Shown here: piece after piece, positions 47,601 to 59,100 of the stretch
Position numbering within the stretch: the first letter of the stretch is position 1
Layout: each line of letters begins with the position of its first letter
NCBI GenBank assembly: GCA_902728285.1
Contig: CACVBU010000597.1
Coordinates: 1 to 64,000, forward strand
DNA: 64,000 nucleotides
Origin: Clytia hemisphaerica
Lineage: Eukaryota > Cnidaria > Hydrozoa > Leptothecata > Clytiidae
Direction: 5' to 3'
Made by a program: the position numbers and the translations under genes
The notes under the pieces: generated by a model
Told to the model about the DNA's origin: nothing
Databases searched by the model: none
Seen by the model: the letters and a program-made list of their open reading frames with translations, nothing else

Positions 47601-50600
47601 CGCGTTGCTGAATTTTGACATGAAAATTTCAATAAGGGTACTGTACATGAAAAAACTTGAACGGGACTCAATGTGGGTTAAGTAAAACAAAAAATAATGA
47701 TTCAAAGACATGCTCCGTTCGCCTGTGCCTGCCATTATGGGAAAGATCCGAACCTGCGCTGCGAACAGCACCCAAAAAAACCCAACGATTTTACTGACTT
47801 TCCGAATCTGGTTTTCTTGTAAATAAACAGTCGGTCGGACGACCCGAACGCAACATATTTTTGATTGCCCCCTTATCTTAATTTAAAATATTAACATTTG
47901 TTTAAAAAATTAAAGAAAGGAAAAATTGCATTTTTAGCTCATATTTTATTTTAACTTCATTCCTGAAAAAAGTAAGTTGCTCTAGTCAACCAACGTGGTA
48001 TATTATACCTTATCAGTGAAGCCAAGTTTGAAATTATTCTGTATTAGAAAAATGGTTAAAAGCAGTCAAAATGCAATTTATCTTACTTCCTCCAGAGTTT
48101 GTCTTTGTTTTATGCTAAAATATAACAAACCTTTGTCATACTGTCTAATTACAAAAACCTCCAATCACAAATTCAGCGCCATCTTGTTTCACTTTAAATG
48201 CCGTGTTTTAAAATTCCTCAGCTACATTATATGTACGGAAAAGGTTTTCTCCAGGCTTTTTCAATCCCAGGATTAAACTATGAGGGCGGTTCCGCTCGCT
48301 ATTTTCCTTTCAATATTAAGCCCCGCGATACTCAATGAAAGAGATTTTAATATTAATGTTGAAATGTGTATTTTTCCGATAAATTTAGATATATACTCAA
48401 CAAAAAATAAGGTGGTTTTAAACAAATCTTTGAGAAATTAGCGTTTCTTTTTGTTCTAATATATGCAAATCACGTCGAAAAAAGAATACATTTCCGCCTT
48501 TACTTTCACTTTTGCTTTCGTGCTATGCGAATCTGATTGGATAAACACCACTCGCTATCAAATTCTGATTGGCTGTAAGTCTTTAGCTTCGGGATTCTGA
48601 TTGGATTATTTCCCATGCCACGGCTGAATTTTGATTGGTTGAAACTTTCTGAACGTGAATTCTGATCGGATGAATACCTGAAAAGTAAACAATAGTATGT
48701 AAGTATTTTGCTTATCAAAATCTAAAGATTTCCAGGGGGCTTTATTTACTTTGTATGATGATAATTAAGCCTACAAAGCACCAAGAAAAAAACCAACATA
48801 GAACAGGTAATAAGACCTTATGCTAAAAACGAAACCAATTACGGCAAAAATTTCTCAAAAATAGCAATTTTCGTAATACTTCAAATATTGATACTTGACT
48901 GTACTGGTTTTTTAAGCTAGGGGGGGCAATAGTCGTTTGGAAGACTTATGGCTATATTGATTATTAGAACAATAAAAGATGGGTGCCGCATGCAAGGGTA
49001 GTGGAAAACACCCCCTGATAATAATAGGGTTAAAAAGTCAAAAATCAAATTAAAAGCTTTACTGTAGTAACTGGGAGGATAAAAAGGAAAAGAACAAAAA
49101 GTCAAACAAAAATGAAGGAGAAGCTGACTAAATGGCTATCACAAGTTGTACAAATCAGAAGTTTCTTAAAACTGCTTTTTAATCAAAAATTGACTTTATG
49201 AACTGTCAATTTTAGAATTTTTGCTTTGTACATTTTTGAAAATGCATCGCAAATCACAAAAAACTATACGTTAATTTAATCACTGCTTTTTTAAGAAAGA
49301 ATTATTTTCAAATTTTAAGTATTTGGAGCAAGTTACCAACTTTTCTATGTTCTAATTTTTAATGCACCTGCATTCAGTTTTACTGTAGTAACTGGGATGA
49401 CCTTTAGATAAAAAGGAAAAGACAAAAAGTCAAACAAAAGTGGCTTTGCTAAAGAAAGAGGAGGCAGGAAGGAGCAGGCCTTAGCAATTTTCAGTAAGGA
49501 CAGTCCTGGGAAATGGAGGAGATCGAAAGTTTCTTTTCTTCAAATATATTTTCTTTTAAAAACTGTGACAATTCTTTACAAATGAGATAAAGAGAGAAAA
49601 TCTTGTGGAGCTAACATCTATGATAATAAAATGCAAGAGGGCCTCAAATGAGGAACATGAACACAGGAAACTTCAAACACTTCTTGCAAGTTATTGAACA
49701 CAGTTCAAGTCATTCCCTCACAATGTGAAATTGATATGCTTGAAAAGGGTAAGGAAAAACAAAACCATTGGTGAAAATATGTATTAAAATTAAAAGAGAT
49801 AATTTGAAGATAAAAAGGATTATGAGGAAATGTTCAGTATTATATACTTTTCTACACAATGTATAATTGGGTTCAATGTTTTTTCATACTGGCTCCTGTG
49901 TTCCCAGATTGTCATTTAATTGCCAACCATAAGGCTGAGTGTGGGACATTTGGTGAGAGTTTTACATTGAACATAGCTTCTTTTTTTTTGAAATGTGAAA
50001 AAAATTTAGCAGGAAGCTAAGCTAACAAATCAAAATTGAAATTTAAAATTTGTTTTTCCCCCATTAATTTTTCAGACCACTTCCAATCAGGAGGGAGGAT
50101 CAAAATCTTGTGATTCATGCTCAAAAAGAAGCTGTACCATTATAATCATTGTGCTTGCTGTTCTATGTTGTTGTCTCATATCCGTAGCCATCTATCTTGG
50201 AGTCAAATCGACCAAAACATCATTGAAACCTAGTACCTTGAATAATGGGTTACAATTCTTTCAAGTATCGGATACCCATCTTGATATTTATTACAATGAT
50301 AAAGTTGATGGTTTGAATGGGCAGTTATGTAGATCAATGAATCAAACAGGCGGATATAAAGTCAATTTTACAGAAGGATCAGCTCCTTATGGGAGAGTGC
50401 ATTGTGATTCACCGTACAAGTTGGTTCAATCATCAGCAGATTACATTGGAACACTAAATGAAGAGTCTAATGTAAAAGCGCAATTCATTTTATTGTCAGG
50501 TAACTGCTTTGATAATGTGGTTCATTTCTGAATTTAAGAAGGAATTGCAAAATTTCAGTATGTAACAAATCTATAAATAAATTTTGTAAAGCTCACTTTT

Positions 50601-52749
50601 ACTGGAAATGGCAAATCAACTCAGCATTGTTCTTTAAGTTTTTCTTTGTTTCTAACCATCACTTTTTTTTCAATTTAAAATGCAAGGTGTGTTACTGTGT
50701 ACAGTATATGGGGGTAACATTTTCTTTGTTCTCATTGTTGTTTTTATTTAAAGGTGACCAAGCAGCTCATGCTTACTCTAAATTTCCTGAAGTGGATGCA
50801 TACAAAAGTTTAGTGTGGTCAATTGTCAACAGCACAAGAATCTTCTATGAGGCTACTGGTTTGCCAATCATTTTCAGCATTGGTATGTTTGTTGTCTTTT
50901 TGGTCAATAAGCTTTTGTCAATTTCTACAAAGCAAGTTTTTCTTAAAGTATGTAAAATTCATAATGTTGGAATCTTACTAATTCAAGTTATATCATTTTA
51001 ATTTTCATATTTTATTGTACTTTTTTGCAGGAAACAATGATATCCCCCTTCATTATAATCCACCAGTTGAACACCCTGAGTCGTTTTATGGAGACCTATC
51101 AAATGAAGTAACCAAGTACATCTTTCCAAAGAGCTCTGTGTTGGCTGAATTGAACAGTGTCAAAGAATTCAATGAATCCTTTCTACAAGGGGGTTATTAT
51201 GTCGTCAATGTTTCAGGTACAGACCTTAACTTCACTGGCAGCTGAATTTTCGTAGGGGAGCTTTAGGCCATAACACTCCTGAAATTATAGCAGTTATAGT
51301 AATGAAAACCACTGTAAGAAATTTTGATTATGTTATTATTCTAGAAGCTATATAGCAACTTTTCAATATATTCCTTATAGAATTTCTGCAACTCATCACG
51401 TTGAGTACAAACTATTGGAACTCAAGATGCTTTACGATCAATCCAAGTATTACCACCATTGGTGATCGCCAAATGAAATGGCTGGAAAACACTCTCAAAA
51501 CTGCTGCAGCAACGAACAAAAAAGTTTTGGTCTCAGGACACATCCCAGCAGGGTAACAATTCCTTTTGGACTTTCTTTAGATTGTTATAAAGTTGTAAAA
51601 ATATTCATTGACAACGGTAAAATTCCCCCATTGACATACAATGTATTTGGATTGGGGAGAAAATACTTAGCCATTCGTCTCAGAAAATCATGAAAAACAT
51701 TATTGTGCAATTAGGAAAATACTTATATCTAAATTTTCTCAAAATCACTAAAAAACAGACTTTGGCCCGTTATGATGAAATTCTTTCAATTTCTATAGTA
51801 TTTCAACTTACAAAGATGAAGGGAGTTTTTGGTTGAAAAACTACACAACAGTTTACGTCAAACTCATGACTGATTTTGCAGACATTATAACAGGTAAGAA
51901 TGCTACTTAAATCAATGAAAACAAGAGCTTTTGCAAATCAATTGAAATTGATTTTAAACGTTCAAGAGAAATAAAGAGCGGTGGTTAGAAGATTGATACT
52001 TTTCCAAATAAGATAAAAGCTTTGTTTCTATTTCAGGGCAGTTTTATGGACATGCACATAAAGACAAGATCAAAATTCAAAACGTTCACGATTCTTTCTA
52101 TCCAAATACACAACCTTCAATACCAAAGGCTTTTCTTTTGATGTCTCCAAGCATTACACCCATCCAAGGAAATAATGCAGCCTTTCGTTTGTTTACTTTG
52201 AGTAAAGATCTTGAGCTGTCTGATTATACACAATATTATATGGATTTTATACTTGCTAATGGTAAGAAAAAATCTTTGCAATTTAAGTTTAACATTTTTG
52301 AAAATGGCTTCCTTTTTTAATACAAGTTTTGAGAAAAGAATGTCTTAAAATTTTCTTCTATCTCTTTCTTTACGATGACACCATCGTCCATTAGCACTTT
52401 GTATTTTAAAACTTTACATATTAGTTTGGACACTGGTTTTGTTATTGTAATAAATGGTAACTATCTTTCATATCCTTTTTCAGTATTTTCAAAGCCTTCA
52501 TGGAAAAAAGAATACACGTTCTCTGAATGTTATGGGGCTAGCATCTCAGCAAAATCCATCCAAGATATTGTACAGAATGTTATCTCCTCATCTGACAACT
52601 CAACCTGGGTACGTTACATGACCCATATGAGAACGTTGTATGGTGGTTTTTCAACTGAAGTTATGTTCAGAGAGTATTGTGGTGCACAACATTTTACTTT
52701 GGAAGCTTACTTAGCTTGTGTGAAATATTATGAGACCAATGGATTTTGA
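38674..52749 (+). CDS. SMPDL3-like: Acid sphingomyelinase-like phosphodiesterase (SMPDL3 type), gene 2
   Basis: Exons: 38674-38700, 50076-50499, 50754-50882, 51031-51216, 51381-51552, 51799-51893, 52037-52261, 52484-52749; all phases fit (507 aa, stop TGA). Tandem paralogue of gene 1 with the same fold markers: DTH (res. 75-77), GDQAAH (151-156), GNND (194-197), SGHIPAG, GQFYGHAHKD (345 on), and the C-terminal YCGAQHFTLEAYLACVKYY. The N-terminus is MEERTPLVI, a Cys-rich stretch CDSCSKRSC, then a hydrophobic segment (about 30-52), so a type II membrane protein with a short cytosolic tail is inferred; ERTPLV resembles an acidic dileucine sorting signal. Several N-glycosylation sites (NFT, NST, NES, NVS, NYT) lie in the lumenal part. 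Intron 1 is 11.4 kb and full of transposons; the other introns are 0.15-0.3 kb. The stop is only 432 bases from ELP1. Substrate unknown. Confidence 0.92.
39471..39720 (+). repeat. Short simple repeats
   Basis: GACGCA(C/T)TTTGTAA occurs about three times at 39485-39535, followed by several poly-T runs each preceded by CCAA or CACCAAC (39650-39720). Intron 1 of gene 2. Confidence 0.6.
40261..40277 (+). other. G-quadruplex-forming motif
   Basis: GGGCGGGGGCGGGCGGG has four G-runs of three or more with single-base loops. It stands in a locally GC-rich part of intron 1 of gene 2 (40055-40880), unlike the AT-rich surroundings. Confidence 0.75.
40698..40834 (+). repeat. 68-bp tandem duplication
   Basis: The unit TTTTGCTAGCAACTTGCG, continuing GAGTCTGG(G/A)TCGCTTCGCAA and CCCTTATACAA(A/T)ACGGCTAG, is present twice head to tail with few differences. 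Confidence 0.85.
42047..43163. mobile_element. 1.1-kb nested element, CAGGGCTGCAAATAA ends
   Basis: CAGGGCTGCAAATAA and its inverse bound 1117 bases; subterminal TCGGACAT and CAGTCGGTCA words occur at both ends. AACCTC flanks both sides (42041-42046, 43164-43169); GAACCTC also matches if the boundary is shifted by one base, so the duplication is 6-8 bp. CAGGG termini would fit the hAT group. Confidence 0.8.
44059..44284. mobile_element. MITE with TTTTCGCGAA, CTTTAATTGGATT ends
   Basis: CTTTAATTGGATTAATTTTC at the left and the related inverse (AAAATCAATCCAATTAAA) at the right. Interior words TTCGCGAATTTATATTTTCG and TTGCGAGA. Nested in the 5.1-kb element; it accounts for much of the plus-strand frame 43886-44212. 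Confidence 0.65.
46921..47389. mobile_element. MITE, CCGTGAGTGGTCCTAAATC ends, TA target duplication
   Basis: CCGTGAGTGGTCCTAAATC at the left and GATTTAGGACCACTCACGG at the right, followed inward by CAGCCCTGCCTAAT / ATTAGGCAGGGCTG. TA at 46919-46920 and 47390-47391; the next MITE starts within that TA. Confidence 0.85.
47391..47873. mobile_element. MITE, GGCGGCAATCAAAAATATGT ends (copy 2, inverted)
   Basis: Reverse-orientation copy of the element at 8550-9017, sharing the ends, the CGGTCGGTTGGTCGG-type block and the GGTATTGGCCCTAC block. It abuts the preceding MITE directly. Confidence 0.8.
48532..48669 (-). promoter_or_regulatory. Phased cluster of five inverted CCAAT (NF-Y-like) motifs
   Basis: TCTGATTGG at 48532, 48564 and 48596, TTTGATTGG at 48630 and TCTGATCGG at 48661: spacing 32, 32, 34, 31 bases, about three helical turns. 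CCAATCAGA is the preferred NF-Y (CCAAT-box) site. It lies in intron 1 of gene 2, 1.4 kb upstream of exon 2. Function is inferred. Confidence 0.55.
48990..50070. other. Intron 1 end of gene 2, with a 60-bp direct repeat
   Basis: TTTACTGTAGTAACTGGGA, then ATAAAAAGGAAAAGA and AAAAAGTCAAACAAAA, occurs at about 49057-49111 and again at about 49379-49439. Otherwise AT-rich, with no exon-like segment until the acceptor at 50075. Confidence 0.6.
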
Positions 52750-53181
52750 ATCCATCGGTTTTTGTGAGTAACTAACAGAAAACAATGTCATGTTTTTGTT
52801 GTCCTATTTAGATTTTTAATAATTTTCATTTTTCACATATACAATATTTTTGGAACCTATTTTTTAACCTTTTTACTCAGTTCCTCTTAACTACTGTTTT
52901 TTTATACCCACATACATATTATTTTAATGATATGAATTTTCAATTACATTTTGAATTCATATAATTGTGTAGACATCAATGGACATTGCAAGGGGAATGA
53001 CCTTATCTTTCCAAAAAGATGAAGTTGCAAGCTAGTTCAATCAAAATCTTTAATTATTTTAAATCCTCACTTAGTATGTTTTGTCTTCCCAGATCCGGGA
53101 AAAAATGATTAAATTCTTCTTCTAAATTGTGCTTTGTGTTCTTTCAGAAAGAAAAAAACTAAACATAATATTATAATTAAA
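52750..53181. other. Gene 2 to ELP1 intergenic, 432 bases
   Basis: It must hold the 3' UTR of gene 2 and the promoter/5' UTR of ELP1. No AATAAA was found in it; an ATTAAA lies at 53108. No repeats recognised. The short spacer makes it a compact shared end/start. Confidence 0.5.
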
Positions 53182-56100
53182 ATGAGAAATTTGATATTGA
53201 ACGAAAAACTTGTCTTGGAAACAGGCATTAAGAATGGTCTGTTCACAGCGATTGATTCTCTCAACGAGATTGTGTATTTGGCATCCAAAAATGAAGTCTT
53301 TGGATATAACACCATTATGAAAGAGGTATACAGTTTTGTATTGTTTGTATTTCAAAAAGTAATATAATAAGATGGAATTTTAAATAACCCCCAAATTGTA
53401 ACAAATTTTGGATCTTTACTGAATCTCTGTTAAATTTATACTCTTTTGCTATTTGGTTTTGCAATTTAATCTTGACTAATGAAAGGTAATAATTTAAAAT
53501 GTTATGAGTGTAATTTTAAAATCTTTATGTTCAATTACTTTTAATCAGTGTGTATGTGAACTTTCACTGGAAAAAGAAGGATATCTTTCCCAAGCAGAAG
53601 ATGATCGAATTGTCGCATTCAATTTCCTCCAAGATCAAGAAAGTTTATGTATTATTACTTCAAAAGGTGATTTATATGAATACTTCAAGGAATAATCAGA
53701 TGGTTTAAGATATTTGGCATGCAGAATCCTTTTATTGGTCCAAGTATTTTTATCTAACTATTGAGATTTTTAAAAATGTCAAAATTTAAAAATAGATTCT
53801 TACATGGTTCTTACGTTGAAATTACATTATTTGCTTGCTTAAAGTAAAAAACTTGTAACTTAAATATCTCGACACTGGAAAAATATTTAGGCAAAAATAT
53901 TTAGAGGGTTGCTCCATGACCATAGTAGGATTCTACATGGCGAATTATATCAAGTCATTTGTTATGTGTTAGCTCTTTATATATAAGAAAAAGCCGTTTT
54001 AATAAGGTCTCAATTTAAAGTCACCATCCCACCATTTTGTGTTCAAAAAAGTGTTAGACTTACTTGAAAATTTAAGATACAAAATGTTTTGATTTTGTTA
54101 TGGAGACTGATGAAATCTAATTTTTATCAAAGGCACAAGGCTATCATTAAAAAAAGGGGAACCAACAAGTCTTTCGCCATTTTTAGGGATCCGTTAAGCT
54201 TAACCTTACCTACCTCTATTTTTAATCCCCTAGGGTGTTTTTTTTTGCCCCTAACACTGTATTATGTTCAACACTTTTTTGTTTAATTTTCAGGTGATGT
54301 GTTGCTATGGCAACACGAAATGGACAGTTTGGAAAACGTGGGAAGTGTTGAAGCAGGATTCACCAATGCAAGTTGGAGCTCTGATCAAGAACTCTTAGTC
54401 CTTACAACTAGTATGTATTTCTTTTAAGAAAAATAAATAATTTTACTTTTACCAAAAGTTCATATAATTTTCTTGAGACATTTTTATTACATTTCCCTAA
54501 CACCCTACATTGAAGTGCTTGGGATTCGAACACAGTACGTTGCGGTGCAAGTCTGTGATCGAAACCTTCACACTACCAATCGGCAGAATGTTAGTGAGAC
54601 ACAGTGATAACCTTATCCAGATGAATGTATACCGAGCTTAGTAAAGCTCAAATTGCAAAATGTAGAACGATAAACTCGATATACATTTTTATTACACTCC
54701 CCGAAAAGAAATGACAGAAGCCTCAACTTTCCACATAATTGCTCACTTAGATACCATCTTTTCTTTGTTTTCATCATTGCAGAGCAAAACACATTGATTG
54801 TAATGACACGAGATTTTGATCCCATCAATGAATTTCCGATACATTCTGATGATTTTGGCGAAGGTATAATGATTTATATAAATGCTTAATGTAGCAAAAT
54901 ATCATAAAAAGTTAAGAGACAATAGTATTTTCAAAAGATTCCCTCGACTAGACCTGTTCTGCCGTTTTTTAAGTACCCTTAAAAGAGACTCTCAAAGGAG
55001 AAAATTCAAACCATCTGACTTCTTTAACAGTGTTCTGACCCTTATTTACTGTCTGCACTTTTAAGCACCACCGGTTTTTGAAAGTTGGGAATTATTCTTG
55101 ATGTGTAGATCTATTTTCAAAGTTTTTGCTCTTGCAAAGGAGTGATAATTTAATAATAGAAATTTCGAATAAGTCATTATCTCTTGATACGTTTCTCTCT
55201 TTTGTTCGATTTCAGCACAGCAAGTGAATGTAGGGTGGGGAAGCAAAGAAACTCAATTTCATGGCTCAGAGGGAAAAGAGGCTGCTAAAGTCCAGAAAAT
55301 TGATGTAAGAGCTCTTTCGTTTTTACCGATTTTACTTTTACCGATCGATTTCGATTTTGTGGGGGCTCAATTTTCTGAAAATATTCGAAGACGTTGCATT
55401 GCGACGTCTCTTTGTTTGCCTGAAAACAGTGAGAAAAACCAAATGGAAGAAGCTTTTGGCGGCAAAAGAAGCACGAAGATAGACGAAATCAACCTTGACC
55501 CTTGTTTTGGGAATTTGGGTGCTTGTTTGTTGCACATCTAATGGAATTTGTAAACAAATAGTCACTTTTAGAAAGAATTTGTGGGAGAAAATTTGAAAAT
55601 GATTTAGAACGGCTCGACGTGGGTCCATTTTGGTCTAGTAGAATCGTGAGGTAGCTTTATCAAATCAATAAAAACTCATTTATAATATCGCTTTTTTATC
55701 ATAGCGTATGTTGAGTGAAGTGATAACAAGTTTTCTCTCCAAAATCACAGTTGACGCTCTTTAATTCGATTTTCATGGTGAACATTAGGAGGGAGCGTAT
55801 CGGAAAGTAAGGGCGTCATTTTATGAGAGTTTCTTGTTGACGGGGACTTCAAATGTCATCGAATAAGGGAGCGTATCGAATAGTAGAATGTCGGATTAGA
55901 GAGCGTCAGATGTACTCATCAATTGAACCATCTTTTCTTCCACAGACAAGCTCACCTGTGCTGCCTACTGATGACAGACGCACTGAGATCTCTTGGCGTG
56001 GAGATGGTCAATACTTTTCTATTTCAAGTATCAATCCTGCCTCAGGTGAATAAATGTTTCATGTATATTTCGGAAATCTCTAGGGTACCACGGAGGAATT

Positions 56101-59100
56101 ATTTTAGATGTTGCATAAAAGCTGGTAAAAAAGGCTAAAGAAACATAAAGACTAAAAAACAATGGAGAGGGAGAGCGAGAGCGAGCATTGTCTTTCAATT
56201 ATTTTAAGAAAACAATTGATGTTCTAGCGTGGCTGAAAAGGACAAGTGTTATGGCGATCCAAATGTTTTATATTATCAACTCAAGTAATTTCATTAAAAA
56301 AAAATCCTGTCATATCTTCTTGTGTTTTTTCAGACAAAAAGTTTGAAAAATAAGGCGCTGTAATACCAAGCCGCGTGGGTACATTTATGAAGTCTGTCTG
56401 TCTAGCGACCGTAGCATGAAGGTAGAGTATCCAGCTACGGTGCGCAAGGTTGTGGGTTCAATCCCCAGCCGGGTCATACCAAAGATTCCCAAAATGGTAC
56501 TTGGTGCCTCTCTGCTTGATGCTCAGCAACTAAAGAGACGGATCATTTGCGGTCGCAAACTTGCTTACTTTTACTACATTTATGAAATTTTTTACGGTAA
56601 AGCGTTTTTATTGCTAATTAAATGGACGAATCTGACTCCTATTTTGAAGTCTCTTTTGGGAATACGATGAGTAACTTTCGATGAAAAATGCAATTCAAAT
56701 GCTACTAAAACTCTTTAATGGGGGTCGAAGGTTAAAAATAATGCCATGTTACTGCGGCGGAAGGCTAGAACTCATGGCATATCGGCAAAAATCAGTCACT
56801 TTTATATCCTGTATCTATAATAATTCCTTATTACCGCTACAGTAAATAAATCTCGACAACTCTCCATGTATCATTCAATATAAAACTTTTTGTAGCAGCC
56901 TTAAAATATCGCATTGATCACCATTCAAAGTGTTCTTACGTTTAATGTGCTAACAGACCTCAATATGAAGCTTGCAGTTGCAAAATTGGGCTTTTCTAGA
57001 AATAGTCCGTGCCCCCCTTCCCTGCTGAGGATGTCGGATATCCAGGGGGATAACGATTTTTGTTCAAAAGTGGATATCCAGGGGGAAAGTGTCTTTTCAA
57101 GTAAACAATACGATATCCAGGGGTCAGCATCTTTATAAGAGAGGACATCCAGGGGTTGAACATATTTTTAAGAGTGGGTATCTGGGGGGTCTTTCCTAGT
57201 AAATTAGGATATCCAGGGGGTTCGATACTTCGAAAAATCAATATCCTCAACAGTGGGGGTAAAAAATTTTTCTGGAAAAGCCCATTAGAAGCAATAAATT
57301 AATAAAACGTTTGTTTTTTGTTATCACAGATTCTAGATGCATTCGCATTTTTAACAATGAAGGGATTCTTCAGGCGACGAACGAAAAGATTGAAGGACTG
57401 GAACAGTGTATTGGATGGAGGTAATTATTAGGTCATAATTTAATTACAAAATTGTATTCACGCCTACAGACATACCTTTTTCTTATCGGATGATTCCTCC
57501 TATTAGGCCTTAGTCCAGATCGACTAATTAAATTAGTCGATGTTAATCGAATTATTCCTTGACAAAAAAGACTCGATTAATTCTTCTAACACCATGGGAT
57601 GGTTATAGATTTTACATTATACAAAGTTCTTCCTTGTCAGGTATCTCAGTGAGGTACATTCTGGTCGTCAACAACGCGATTCGAATGTTTTGAAATTGGA
57701 ACGTTCGAAAATCTAAGGTAAAATAGAAAAAAAACATGGTGGACTTAGTCGACTTTAAACTGGACACAGTTCAACGGGAAATCTGAGAGTAGTTAAGCTA
57801 CCTAGTGTCTAAAGGAATATGATATCTGTGCTACCTTTGTGTTCACTTCCTCACTAGAACGTCAGGGAACTTGATAGCATGTTCACAACAGAAACCAAAC
57901 AAACATGACGTCATCTTTTTCGAGAAGAATGGGCTCCAACATGGCGAATTCACCTTATCTTCTAAACCCAACGACAAACTTGTACGATTTTGTATTTGAG
58001 CTAGGATTCTACACAGTGGTCTCTTATCTTAGATATATAGTACCCTACACCCGCACCGAATTTAAGAAAACTTTTGCCACCGGTCAATCGAAACACCGGA
58101 TCTGACGTTAATCAGCCCGGTCCGTTCGTTGTGCGCTAAAATGCTAAAGAAAAAGGTTTTATGTTTGTCCGGTGTCAAGAATCTGCGCAATGTTGCCCCG
58201 GACAAACACTGAACAGTTTTTCCCAACGTTAACTATACTTTTCGCCACCGGACAAAAACCCTGGAAACTCAAGTGTGTCGACAGGGTCGTAAACAATTCT
58301 CCAACTCGAACAGTTATCCTAATCCTCCGCAATTCATGAGCTTTGCAATATTTCCAAGTCCTACCGAATCGATTTGAGCATTCAAGTGTTATTTACCTCT
58401 ATCTTTTTTGTATTTACATTTGCAAAATTATTTCGTGAAGCTTTTGTTTATATAAATGGGGTCTCTTTTGATTATTTTGCAAACATTTACTTTTTTTCTT
58501 TTGCAGATCAAGCAAATTCTTTGGAATCCTAACTCAGATATTTTGACCCTTCTCATTCAAGACCTCTCACGAAACGGAAAATTTTCAGGTAAGTGGAAAT
58601 GTTCTAGTGGGACGGGATGAATGTGTTGATCTTATACAGCACTGTTTTTTCAAAAGATTCTTGCAAAATCGCGACATGATCTTGCTTAAAAACTTAAGCG
58701 ATTCCCCTGCTCTTTAATATCTACAATCGAATTATATTTGGCAATTTTGGGCATATTAACGTTTTTCAGGATTTAAAGCTCGGGCGAGAATTGTAATTTC
58801 AGTACTTCCACTTGTTGTTCCAGCGGATTTTTCGATTTAGGAGGGGTTAAGTGGCTTCCAGGCTATGTTCTCAGTCATATTTGAACATTTTTGAGCTTTT
58901 AGATCCTGAGATTCTGAAGTCTAATGTTAAAACTCAGAGTTGAAACTCTATACTTTCTAACCGTACTTTTAAAGCACTCAAAAATCACTTGCGGTTTTAA
59001 AGTTTTGAGGGAATTACCCTTTTGTGCCAAATATTTTGCCGTCGATTGTAGATAGATCAGGATATAAGGCTGGACTTAAAAAATTGTTGGTTTGCCGTCA

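Noticed and set aside
53504-53695. ELP1 exon 2 reading on to a stop at 53693
   Set aside because: The frame passes a proper donor (AAAAG/GTGATT at 53667) and the next exon resumes with the homologous GDVLLWQH, so the tail is intron.
56416-56670. 84-codon frame in ELP1 intron 6
   Set aside because: It overlaps the tRNA-derived SINE head with its A and B boxes.
57641-57718. Possible ELP1 exon after GTCAG with a GT donor
   Set aside because: In the needed phase it ends in TAA before the donor and matches the family poorly. The segment 57858-57981 fits the expected sequence and both phases exactly.
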